From Fuerstiella marisgermanici (lineage in GTDB: Bacteria; Planctomycetota; Planctomycetia; Planctomycetales; Planctomycetaceae): 64,000 nt of DNA. Made by a program: the position numbers and the translations under genes. Shown piece after piece: positions 55,201-63,184 of this stretch. The stretch lies in assembly GCF_001983935.1 (NCBI RefSeq), contig NZ_CP017641.1, positions 7,180,001 to 7,244,000 on the forward strand. Direction: 5' to 3'. The notes beneath the pieces were generated by a model that made no database searches, had not been told where the DNA came from, and saw only the letters and a program-made list of their open reading frames with translations. How positions within the stretch are numbered: position 1 is the stretch's first letter; each line of letters opens with the position of its first letter.

Positions 55201-56187
55201 TCAGTGTAGTTCAATTACGTCGCCATCGCGAAGGGCATAATCACGCCCCACAATCTGGCCATCGTGAGCGCCTTCACGCCACATTTTTGCGTGCTGCAGG
55301 CGCTGGCCCAGATCGTCGTGAATCTGAAACGCCAGATCCTCAACCGTGCCATTTTCCGCCACAGTAAGCGGAGACGTCAGGTCAGGCGGCTGCCCTGGCG
55401 GTTTTGTGAAGACGCGGATTAATCTCAGCATTGCGAAAACCGCTTCTGCCAGTTTTGCCATGCAATCACTGTCTTCTAATTCGACCGGGATCGCCGCATA
55501 TTCGATGTCAACCAGTTCCCGAAGCAGTTCTAACCGCAGTTGGCTATCTGGATCTGCGGCGTGAGTCACCACCAACAGAGTGGACACGTTTACGACGGCG
55601 AAACTGTCTGGATCGAAGCCTGTCTGAGCTGCGAAGCGGGTTTTGCGAGCGGCAAATTCCTCAATCACGTCCGCGCACTCCTGCGGAGCATCATCCGACG
55701 AACCATCAAAAACCAGCACTGCCGCGTCCGCCGTCCGCACCAGATTCAGCATCCACGGTTCCAGCTGCCCTGCCACCACCGGTGGGGTATCTACCAACTG
55801 CACCTGCACGCCGTTGAATTCCATCATCGCCGGCATCGGTTCTCGCGTGGTGAAGGGAAAGTCGGCGACCTCCGGTTCGGCTCTGGTTAAGTGCTTCAAA
55901 ATGGCACTCTTGCCGCAGTTCGGGGCCCCCACAATCACAACACGGCCCGCTCCCTGGCGAGGAATCCGAAACGCGCGACCGTCTTTGGGCGCGTTGGCCT
56001 GCTTCTGAATTGCCTGCCGCGTCTCCTTCAACCGCGACTTCAAGTCAGCCTGAAGCTTGTCCGTGCCTTTGTGCTTGGGCAGCAGCTGAAGCATCTTCTG
56101 AAGGCACTCGAACTGCTCCGCCACCGATTGCGCACGCCGATACTCTCGTTCGGCTTTGTGGTACATCGGTGTCAGATTCGCAGGCAT
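55201..56187 (-). CDS. Obg/DRG-like GTPase with TGS domain
   Basis: 328 aa from ATG 56187 (TTG 56199 possible). A basic helical N-terminus (MYHKAEREYRRAQSVAEQFE) is followed by a G domain: VIVGAPNCGKSAILKHLT (G1), FPFTTREPMPAM (G2), VQLVDTPP (G3), then a TGS-like end (FTKPPGQPPDL..; GTVEDLAFQIHDDLGQRLQ; GRDYALRDGDVIELH). The G4 position reads VVTHAADPD, so NKxD is not conserved. Family resembles DRG1/DRG2-type translation-associated GTPases; ribosome or RNA binding is plausible. Divergent from the VWA gene with 89 bp between starts. Confidence 0.82.
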   Translation of the reverse strand: MPANLTPMYHKAEREYRRAQSVAEQFECLQKMLQLLPKHKGTDKLQADLKSRLKETRQAIQKQANAPKDGRAFRIPRQGAGRVVIVGAPNCGKSAILKHLTRAEPEVADFPFTTREPMPAMMEFNGVQVQLVDTPPVVAGQLEPWMLNLVRTADAAVLVFDGSSDDAPQECADVIEEFAARKTRFAAQTGFDPDSFAVVNVSTLLVVTHAADPDSQLRLELLRELVDIEYAAIPVELEDSDCMAKLAEAVFAMLRLIRVFTKPPGQPPDLTSPLTVAENGTVEDLAFQIHDDLGQRLQHAKMWREGAHDGQIVGRDYALRDGDVIELH

Positions 56188-56276
56188 CGCAAAATTCAAG
56201 GGGAAGACAGGAGCTCAACGGTGCGTATAATCGTCAGAAGTCGAGTTCATCGCCACCCACGCAGGCACAGTCCGAC

Positions 56277-57986
56277 ATGCCCACACCCTCAGACACCCCC
56301 AACCGCGGCGGAATCATTCATACGTACCAGAAGTACGATCCCGCTAAGTTTCCGTCGCCGTCCGAGCCACCGCCCGATCTGGTATCGCCGGTGTTCGAAC
56401 ACATGCTGCAATTCGGCTCGATGAGGCAGTTTTCTGAAGAAGAACTGGCGAATGCCATCAAGCTGGATCCCGGTCAGTTTGCCGGTCTGGGCCCGTCGCT
56501 GGACCAGTTGATCAAAATGCTGGAAGAACGCAAACAGCAGATCCTGGCCAAATACGAAACTGATTCCGTCGCAAAGAAAGCGGCCAAACAGTACGCCAAC
56601 GCTGCTCAGGGAGCCCGCCCTGCCGGGAAAATGAAGAAGTCTTTCGAACGAGCGATCCGCGACGAGCAGATTTATCAGCTCGAACATCTGTGGTACCAGG
56701 CCGAACGCAACAACCCGCGTTTCGCATCACAACTGCTGCGCCTGATGGAGACGCTCGGCGAAAAATACCAGATCGATCACCTGGCATCGGCTTATGAATT
56801 TATCGGCCGCGAATCCATGACGATTCCTCAGGCGATTGAAATTCTTGAAGAGCTGCAGAAGATCGACGAGTTACTGAAGCAGCTTGAAGATGCCAAAGAA
56901 AACGCACAGCTCGCGATTATCGACCTGGACGAACTTTCTGAATTCGCCGACGCCGAAGCCATCGAAAACATGGCCAACTTCCAAAAGCAGGTGCAGCAGT
57001 ACCTGAAAGACATGATGGAAGGTCAGGGGCTTGTTGATCAGCAGGGAGCGGTTCAGCTATCCCCAAAGGCGTACAAGCTGTTTCAGGGCAAGTTGCTCGA
57101 ACGCATTTTCAGCAACCTGGAAGCGTCGCGATCCGGTCGCCACAAAGGCCCCGTGGAAGGCGAAGGAGCGGTCGAAACGCAGCAGACCAAGCCGTATGAA
57201 TTCGGCGATTCGGTCGCACAGATGGATATCCCTCAAACGATGATCAACGCCATGCTGCGACAGGGACACGAACGCCCGATCCGCCTGCGGCAGGACGATA
57301 TCGAAATCCACAAGACTCGCAACAACCCAAAATGCGCAACCGTCGTGCTGATGGATATGAGCGGTTCGATGCGCTACGACGGCCAGTACGTGAATGTCAA
57401 ACGGATGGCTTTGGCTTTGAACGGCCTGATCAGCGGCGAATACCCCGGCGACTTTCTACGATTCCTCGAAGTCGCCACCTTTGCCAAAGTTGTGCCGCAG
57501 GGTGATCTCATTTCCCTGATGCCGAAGATCCCAACCGTCACCAACCCTGTGGTTCGTTTACGAGCTGATATGAGTAACGAAGACGTCAGCGAAATGCACG
57601 TGCCGCCGCATTTCACCAATATTCAGCACGGCCTGCAGATGGCCCGACAGTTTTTGGCGACTCAGGACACGCCCAACCGCCAGGTGATTCTTATTACCGA
57701 CGGACTGCCCACGGCTCACTTCGAAGACCACCTGCTGTACATGCTGTATCCGCCCGATCCACAAACCGAACAGGCAACGATGCGCGAAGGGATGTTGTGT
57801 AAGCGTGAGGACATTACAATCAACATCTTTCTGCTGCCAAGCTGGTCGCAGTCGCACGAAGATGTCCAATTCGCGCACCGGTTAGCGGAAAGTACGGGCG
57901 GTCGAGTCTTCTTCACCGCTGGCAGCGATCTGGACCGCTACGTTGTCTGGGACTACGTCAACAACCGCCGAGAAATCCTCCAGTAA
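56277..57986 (+). CDS. VWA-domain protein
   Basis: 569 aa from ATG 56277; a longer open frame upstream is a shadow of the opposing gene. Residues 1-340 are mostly helical and charged (ELEHLWYQAERNN; IEILEELQKIDELLKQLEDA). The von Willebrand A domain follows with MIDAS motif VVLMDMSGSMRYDG (Asp ~360) and VILITDGLPTAHF. It is cytosolic by sequence (no signal peptide). The layout is like CoxE/YehP-type VWA proteins that work with MoxR AAA+ ATPases, but no MoxR gene is adjacent. Its stop overlaps the next start by one base. Confidence 0.85.
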   Translation: MPTPSDTPNRGGIIHTYQKYDPAKFPSPSEPPPDLVSPVFEHMLQFGSMRQFSEEELANAIKLDPGQFAGLGPSLDQLIKMLEERKQQILAKYETDSVAKKAAKQYANAAQGARPAGKMKKSFERAIRDEQIYQLEHLWYQAERNNPRFASQLLRLMETLGEKYQIDHLASAYEFIGRESMTIPQAIEILEELQKIDELLKQLEDAKENAQLAIIDLDELSEFADAEAIENMANFQKQVQQYLKDMMEGQGLVDQQGAVQLSPKAYKLFQGKLLERIFSNLEASRSGRHKGPVEGEGAVETQQTKPYEFGDSVAQMDIPQTMINAMLRQGHERPIRLRQDDIEIHKTRNNPKCATVVLMDMSGSMRYDGQYVNVKRMALALNGLISGEYPGDFLRFLEVATFAKVVPQGDLISLMPKIPTVTNPVVRLRADMSNEDVSEMHVPPHFTNIQHGLQMARQFLATQDTPNRQVILITDGLPTAHFEDHLLYMLYPPDPQTEQATMREGMLCKREDITINIFLLPSWSQSHEDVQFAHRLAESTGGRVFFTAGSDLDRYVVWDYVNNRREILQ

Positions 57987-58696
57987 TGAAGAAGTCCGAA
58001 TTCAATGCGTGGCTCACCAAGCGAGTCGAATTCCAGTCCAAAGTCACAGTGGGAGCTTGCGCAGGGATGGCGGGGGTCGGCCTTCTCGCCTTTATCGTCC
58101 AGGGAGGATTGCTGTGGCTGATCTTTTCCACAGCCTACGGAAGCTACCTGCTGGGCGGCCTTTTCATACTGCTGATCTTTGGCGGAATGGGCGTCTTCAC
58201 CTGGCTGACAGCGCCAAAAGAACTACATGACGAAGAATACGACGTAACCACACCCAACGGCGATGTGGTCATTCGTTTGGCTCCTACATTGTCCACCGCA
58301 TGGACGTACGCGATGGGCAGCCTGGATTCCGATCAGTCCATTCCCGAACGCATCTTTGGCCTGATGATGATCGTGCCACGCATGGCATGGACCGCAATCT
58401 ACGTGTTTGGCCGAGTTCAGGAAGTGAAGGAGATCGACGTCGAAAGTTGCGGCAAAGTCCTGCGGCGGTTGCTGAAGAAGGCCGAACGAGTTGACGCCAG
58501 CGACGTCGCCGACCGCTTCCCAGACCTAGACCTTCCGAAGACTTTACGGCAATTGTCGTTGATGGACGGCGTCGTCTTTTTGACCAAAGGCGAAGTCGGC
58601 ATGACGCTCGCCAACCGTTTCAAAGATGATCTGGAAAATGGGCTGCCAAGCGTGAAGGAAGCAGCCGCGCCTCAAGGTTCGCCATTCAACGGGTAG
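57986..58696 (+). CDS. Hypothetical two-TM membrane protein coupled to VWA gene
   Basis: 236 aa. Two N-terminal TM segments (MAGVGLLAFIVQGGLLWLIF; GGLFILLIFGGMGVFTWLTA) precede a soluble C-terminal region with a helical middle (CGKVLRRLLKKAERV) and a wHTH-like end (LRQLSLMDGVVFLTKGEVGM). No known family recognised. Translational coupling (TAATG) to the VWA gene suggests the two act together at the membrane. Confidence 0.8.
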   Translation: MKKSEFNAWLTKRVEFQSKVTVGACAGMAGVGLLAFIVQGGLLWLIFSTAYGSYLLGGLFILLIFGGMGVFTWLTAPKELHDEEYDVTTPNGDVVIRLAPTLSTAWTYAMGSLDSDQSIPERIFGLMMIVPRMAWTAIYVFGRVQEVKEIDVESCGKVLRRLLKKAERVDASDVADRFPDLDLPKTLRQLSLMDGVVFLTKGEVGMTLANRFKDDLENGLPSVKEAAAPQGSPFNG

Positions 58697-58710
58697 GCGA
58701 GCGGAAATCG

Positions 58711-59613
58711 TCAGCCCTTCGCCGCGGCCACCAGTTCGCCAATCGTCAGCCGCAGCAACTCTTCGCCGCCAAACTGCATTCCCAGCCCCTTAATCTTGTC
58801 ACTCACAATGTCGTGTTTCGGTCGCGCCTGCTCACCCACGATTTCTGAGTCGGAACCGGACAGTTCCTTCGCGATTGTCGCAACGTCGTACTGAGACACG
58901 TAGCTGTCATAGCAGCTGTAGACTTCTCCGGCGTTGTCGGTCGAATGCAGAAGCAGGTCGACCGCCTCAGCAACGTCTGCCGCGTGAACTTCTTTCCCGC
59001 CGCCGTTGCATTCGACGGTCTCACCGTTCGCAATTCGCTTGACCATTCCAAACCACTTGCTGCGGTGAGGCTGGTGATGTAGCCCATAGATTCCAGTCGG
59101 CCGCAAAGCACAGATTGGAAACCCAACGCCGAAACCGTAGCTGTGGACGAACTGTTCAATCGCCGCTTTGTAGGCTCCATAATGAGTTGTCATCCATAGC
59201 GGGTGAGTTTCATCCAGCGGCCGGTCGTCAAGGATTTTTTCATGCACGGCACAGGTGGAGATGAAGACAAACTTCTGAATGCCTGCGTTGCGAGCCGCCT
59301 CAATCAATTGAATCGTGCCAACCACATTCTTCTGCACGAACTCAGTAATATCGCCTTCGCCGCCGCGAAACGATTCGCCATTGCGATGCAGCCCGGAATG
59401 CACAACCGCGTCGCATCCCTTCAGTAATTCTTCGCAGGCCGCCTGGTCGCCGAGTTCCCCCGGAGTCCATTCCAACACGTTGTCACTGGCAGCCGGTTCA
59501 TATAGATTGTTTTCCGAGCGATACCAGCAGCGGCATTCGTTTCCGACGTCGTGCATCTTGCGGACGAGGTAACGTCCCAGAAACCCGGTGGCTCCGGTGA
59601 TTGCAACTTTCAT
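58711..59613 (-). CDS. NAD-dependent epimerase/dehydratase (extended SDR)
   Basis: 300 aa. Rossmann NAD motif AITGATGFLGRYLVRKM, CDAVVHSGLHRNGES, FVFISTCAVHEK, the catalytic YGAYKAAIEQFVHSYG (YxxxK) and LRPTGIYGLHH. Acts on a nucleotide sugar or related hydroxy-carbonyl substrate. Convergent with the membrane protein gene, 14 bp apart, without a clear terminator. Confidence 0.9.
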   Translation of the reverse strand: MKVAITGATGFLGRYLVRKMHDVGNECRCWYRSENNLYEPAASDNVLEWTPGELGDQAACEELLKGCDAVVHSGLHRNGESFRGGEGDITEFVQKNVVGTIQLIEAARNAGIQKFVFISTCAVHEKILDDRPLDETHPLWMTTHYGAYKAAIEQFVHSYGFGVGFPICALRPTGIYGLHHQPHRSKWFGMVKRIANGETVECNGGGKEVHAADVAEAVDLLLHSTDNAGEVYSCYDSYVSQYDVATIAKELSGSDSEIVGEQARPKHDIVSDKIKGLGMQFGGEELLRLTIGELVAAAKG

Positions 59614-59792
59614 ATTTGTTCTTTCCGCAGGACAAGCATTCTGCCTTTTGATCCGTTTTGGATGTGGCTATAGTTCGAACAGCGAAAACGTGCGTGCATC
59701 TGGTGTCGGCATAACGTCAGCCGTTCCCGCGTTGATGCTTTACGATAGTTCCTGCCACCCGGTCGATACGTTGTCTCTGAAAGCGTCGAAGT

Positions 59793-60113
59793 ATGGAAGT
59801 CACGTGCTCAACTGTCAAAGCGAAGCTCGACGCGGGCGAAGAATTCGTGTTCATTGATTGCCGCGAACAGGACGAATACGACACGGTGAAGATCGAAGGA
59901 GCGACGCTGCTGCCGATGAGTCAGATTCAGGAGCGAGTGACCGAACTGACTCAGCACAAAGACAGCGATATCATCATCCACTGCCACCACGGCGGACGCA
60001 GCCTGCAGGTCGCGATGTGGCTGAAGCAGCAGGGCTTTGCCAACCCGCTAAGCATGGCCGGCGGCATCGATGTCTGGGCGCAGGAAATCGATCCGCAGCT
60101 GCCGAGGTATTAA
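59793..60113 (+). CDS. Rhodanese-domain protein
   Basis: 106 aa, single domain. FVFIDCREQDEYDTVKIEGA and DIIIHCHHGGRSLQVAMWL, with the active-site Cys in the loop CHHGGRS, then SMAGGIDVWAQEIDP. A cytosolic sulfur-carrier protein, acceptor unknown. It is 3 bp before the SRPBCC gene, so co-transcribed. Confidence 0.92.
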   Translation: MEVTCSTVKAKLDAGEEFVFIDCREQDEYDTVKIEGATLLPMSQIQERVTELTQHKDSDIIIHCHHGGRSLQVAMWLKQQGFANPLSMAGGIDVWAQEIDPQLPRY

Positions 60114-60116
60114 CGC

Positions 60117-60566
60117 ATGCTTTCTCGTGCCAGCATCGAAATTGACCGCCGGATTGACGAAGTATTCGAATACACGAATCACAACGTCCCGGAATGGAGC
60201 CTGACGGTGGTTTCTGATGAAGTCATTGAGCAAACCCCCGACGAAGTTGGCACAAGGTTCGTATGCGTCACCGAAAATGCAGGGCAGAAAATGGAGTTTC
60301 AGGGCGTGGTGACTCACTACGAACCGCCGAAATTCTCAGCCGTGGAGCTGGTCGGTGATCAGTTCGACATTGAGGCTCGTTACGCGTTCGAAGATCTCGG
60401 CGGCCGCACGCGTGTCACTCAGGTGTCCGCGGTGAAGCCCAAGAGCATTGGCTTGAAGATCATCTTCAACTGGTTCGGCTGGCTGCTGAAAAAGAGTAGT
60501 TGCAATGCAGCGATGAAGGAAATGGAGAGCCTGAAACGGCATCTCGAAGGTACCAGTCAACGGTAG
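60117..60566 (+). CDS. SRPBCC-family protein
   Basis: 149 aa. It begins IEIDRRIDEVFEYTNHNVPE, followed by a beta-rich core (GTRFVCVTENAGQKMEF; GRTRVTQVSAVKP) and a C-terminal helix, the START-like helix-grip fold of polyketide-cyclase/dehydrase proteins. Binds a hydrophobic ligand by family; ligand unknown. Pairs with the rhodanese gene. Confidence 0.85.
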   Translation: MLSRASIEIDRRIDEVFEYTNHNVPEWSLTVVSDEVIEQTPDEVGTRFVCVTENAGQKMEFQGVVTHYEPPKFSAVELVGDQFDIEARYAFEDLGGRTRVTQVSAVKPKSIGLKIIFNWFGWLLKKSSCNAAMKEMESLKRHLEGTSQR

Positions 60567-60648
60567 CTGCAGCCTTCCTCAACAAACCTTCAGCGACGCC
60601 ACGACGTATGGCGTTGCAACGCAGACACTGGGCTCACCACGTCACCCG

Positions 60649-60656
60649 CCCTGCCC
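60649..60656 (-). other. KOPS-like octamer GGGCAGGG pointing to dif
   Basis: Purine-preceded, - strand, in an intergenic gap between convergent genes; most distal right-hand copy. Confidence 0.5.
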
Positions 60657-60668
60657 CGACGACCGCGA

Positions 60669-62078
60669 CTACATGTTGGTTTTCGTGTCGCCACCTGCGC
60701 CGCCGGCAACTTTGTGCAATGCTTCGCTAATTTGTTTGTCGAAGCCATGGTCCCGGCTGTAAATACGGAAGACGATGAAACTCGTGGGCAGACTACGAAA
60801 CAGTTCGTCGTCGTCCAGTTCGAATGCCTGACCGCTGGCGGGGTCATACCAGAAATTCTGCTTGCCGGATGGCTTCCTCGCACTTGGACGGTGGTAATGC
60901 TTGGCCACGTCGACTCGCAGCGGAATCTGCTTCAGGTTGTCGGGCAGATAATCACGCACTCGCCGTTCGACAAGATCGGGTTCCGAAAAGATGGTTGTGC
61001 TTTCGGCCTGGCCCGTATGAAAGTGCATGGTGCGTTCAGATGCCATCCGCCACATTTCATCGCGATTGATGATCGCCTTCCAATGAAGGCCAAGTTCGCG
61101 CAACTCGGGATCATCGCTGTCTGCCCAGCGGATCACGTCAACCAGAAACGAAGTTTCGGTAAGCTGTTGATACTCAGCGAGATGTTCCAGCGGGTTGCCG
61201 GGAAACAGACGCTTCATAGTCGCGGCGAAGTAGTCTTCCAACGCGATATCGATCCCTCGCACGGTACGATGAAAATAGATCGATCGAAACAGATTCGCTC
61301 GCGTTTCGATAAAGTTGATCAGCGTCGGAAGTCCGCGAGCATGGATCGTGAGGCCGTCTTTAGTGAAGAAGCTGTAGTGAACCAGCCGAGAAATATCGAA
61401 CGCTTTTGTGTTGTAGCCGGACATGTACGCGTCGCGCAGAACGAAGTCCATGTTGTCGACTGTGTAAATACCGCTGAACAAAGAGCGCAGTTTGCGGAGC
61501 CAGTCAGGATGTCCGGTTTCGTCTTCGGGCTTTCCGCTGGGCCGGCGAATCAGCCAGGCCACTTGTTTGGGATCGAGTTCCTCCAGCGGCTGAATTTTGC
61601 CGTTGGGATTGCGACGAATTCGGCGAATGATGTCGCCTAGTTCGTGTTCGATGATATGGCCGCCCATGTCTTCGTGAGTCAGGCCGAATTGGTCGAGGTA
61701 ATGGTCGTCGAAAAAGTGACCGAAAGGCCCGTGGCCGACGTCATGCAGCAGCCCGGCGATCCGCACCAGACTTTCGACGTAGCCTCGCGAAGGCACGTTG
61801 CGGCACACGTCAGACAGTGTTTCGTACCATGCTGTGACGACCACGCTGCCCAGATGCATAACTCCCAGCACGTGCTGAAACCGCATGTGTTCGGCCGACG
61901 GAAACACCCACCAAGCCGTCTGCAACTGATGTATCTGCCTCATCCGCTGCACCCACGGATGATCGATTAGATCCTGTTCAGCGGCTTCGTCAGCGGGCAG
62001 CCCGGCACGGGAAATGAACGGGATATAACCATGAATGGGATCGTGTGACAGACTTTCGGTGGTGAAGTCTCGAGGCAT
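60669..62078 (-). CDS. HD-domain phosphohydrolase (dNTPase-like)
   Basis: 469 aa. DPIHGYIPF near the start and the HD residues MRFQHVLGVMHL (His), LLHDVGHGPFGHFFD (HD) and YTVDNMDFVLRDAYMSG (Asp) match the YwfO/SAMHD1-like group. Probably a metal-dependent dNTP triphosphohydrolase in the cytosol. Monocistronic. Confidence 0.9.
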   Translation of the reverse strand: MPRDFTTESLSHDPIHGYIPFISRAGLPADEAAEQDLIDHPWVQRMRQIHQLQTAWWVFPSAEHMRFQHVLGVMHLGSVVVTAWYETLSDVCRNVPSRGYVESLVRIAGLLHDVGHGPFGHFFDDHYLDQFGLTHEDMGGHIIEHELGDIIRRIRRNPNGKIQPLEELDPKQVAWLIRRPSGKPEDETGHPDWLRKLRSLFSGIYTVDNMDFVLRDAYMSGYNTKAFDISRLVHYSFFTKDGLTIHARGLPTLINFIETRANLFRSIYFHRTVRGIDIALEDYFAATMKRLFPGNPLEHLAEYQQLTETSFLVDVIRWADSDDPELRELGLHWKAIINRDEMWRMASERTMHFHTGQAESTTIFSEPDLVERRVRDYLPDNLKQIPLRVDVAKHYHRPSARKPSGKQNFWYDPASGQAFELDDDELFRSLPTSFIVFRIYSRDHGFDKQISEALHKVAGGAGGDTKTNM

Positions 62079-62263
62079 GGAACGAGGACCTGGTTCGCAG
62101 AGAATCGACGACGCTATTGCAAGCGCCGCGAATGGTAACGAAACACGCTCTCGGTCACACGCGCATTTCGCCGAAGCGAATCAGGTGAGAAACCAGACGC
62201 CGTTTGTTGAGAGAACGCAGGGCCTAAGCGAGATGAATCGTCCGTGTCAAAAGCCAAACAGTG

Positions 62264-62947
62264 TTAGAAGCCGAACAGCAAATCCGCCAATGCGGCCAGA
62301 GGATTGCTTTCGTTATACATCCCGTGCTTCCGAGGCGCACCTGCCCCGATTGACGCCGATGGTGGAGGAATCATGGTGACATCGCCATCGGCGTTCACGT
62401 ACATCGGCGTTGGTTCGGGGATTCGGCCACCTTCCGAACATTCGATCGTGCGGAGTTCGCCGTGATCCAGCCATACAAACTGACACCGGCTGCATGAATC
62501 CATCACAATATTGCCCGGACCGTAGAAAGGGTGAACCTCCATCCGCGAGTGGCAGTTGGGACAGTCGAGCTGACGTTCGTATTCCTGCGTGTCCAGCGGC
62601 TTCGCCGGCTCAGCTTCGCAACCTTCGCGGCGAGCTCTGCGAAGTCGAGTGACCGCGGCGAAATCTTCGTTTTTCAGCAACATGCCGTAGCACCCGCCGC
62701 AATACAGCACGCGGCGATCTTCCAGCTGCCCGGTCAGCAGCGGCTTTGCGCATGTCGGACATTCGGCGTCCAGTTCTTCCCCCATCGGAGTGATGCGGTC
62801 GATTGTGAGCGGGTTGCCCGTTGTGAAGACAAGCGAACGGCAGTACTCACATTGCAGGTAATCTCGGCCAGCCACCGGCCGAGCGACTCCACCGCACTGA
62901 CGGCACGAATATGTTGTTGAAGAAGCAACCAACAGAAGACACTCCAT
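62264..62947 (-). CDS. Zinc-ribbon protein (TFIIB-type zf repeats)
   Basis: 227 aa from ATG 62947; the frame opens 19 codons upstream. Three CxxC pairs-type ribbons: YSCRQCGG..LQCEYC, AECPTCAKPLL..VLYCGGC, and LDCPNCHSRMEV..DSCSRC followed by QFVWLDHGELRTIE, the signature of TFIIB-type zinc-ribbon proteins. C-terminus MYNESNPLAALADLLFG. Probably a metal-dependent nucleic-acid or protein binder; function unknown. Confidence 0.82.
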   Translation of the reverse strand: MECLLLVASSTTYSCRQCGGVARPVAGRDYLQCEYCRSLVFTTGNPLTIDRITPMGEELDAECPTCAKPLLTGQLEDRRVLYCGGCYGMLLKNEDFAAVTRLRRARREGCEAEPAKPLDTQEYERQLDCPNCHSRMEVHPFYGPGNIVMDSCSRCQFVWLDHGELRTIECSEGGRIPEPTPMYVNADGDVTMIPPPSASIGAGAPRKHGMYNESNPLAALADLLFGF

Positions 62948-63091
62948 GAAATTCAGGGACAATACGAATTCAACGATAGCTTGCCGTTGCAGCGATCGGC
63001 CCATTGCGCCCTTCGCGTTTCCCCGTGGCGAAAGAAGAAATGTTCCGAAAATTCAGTTTGTGCCGCTTCTTCAACCAGCAACAAAACGAGA

Positions 63092-63126
63092 AGAAGCCCG
63101 GCCATTATCGAAATGGCCGGGCTTCT
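63092..63126 (-). terminator. Strong hairpin terminator after the TlpA-type gene
   Basis: Perfect 14-bp stem AGAAGCCCGGCCAT/ATGGCCGGGCTTCT with a 7-nt loop, 59 bp beyond the stop of the - strand gene at 63185. A moderately T-rich tract follows on that strand. Confidence 0.75.
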
Positions 63127-63184
63127 GGCGAAATTCAGTCTGCGTTACATTCAGGTCGAACCCAAAGTGCGGCGGGCCGGAATG

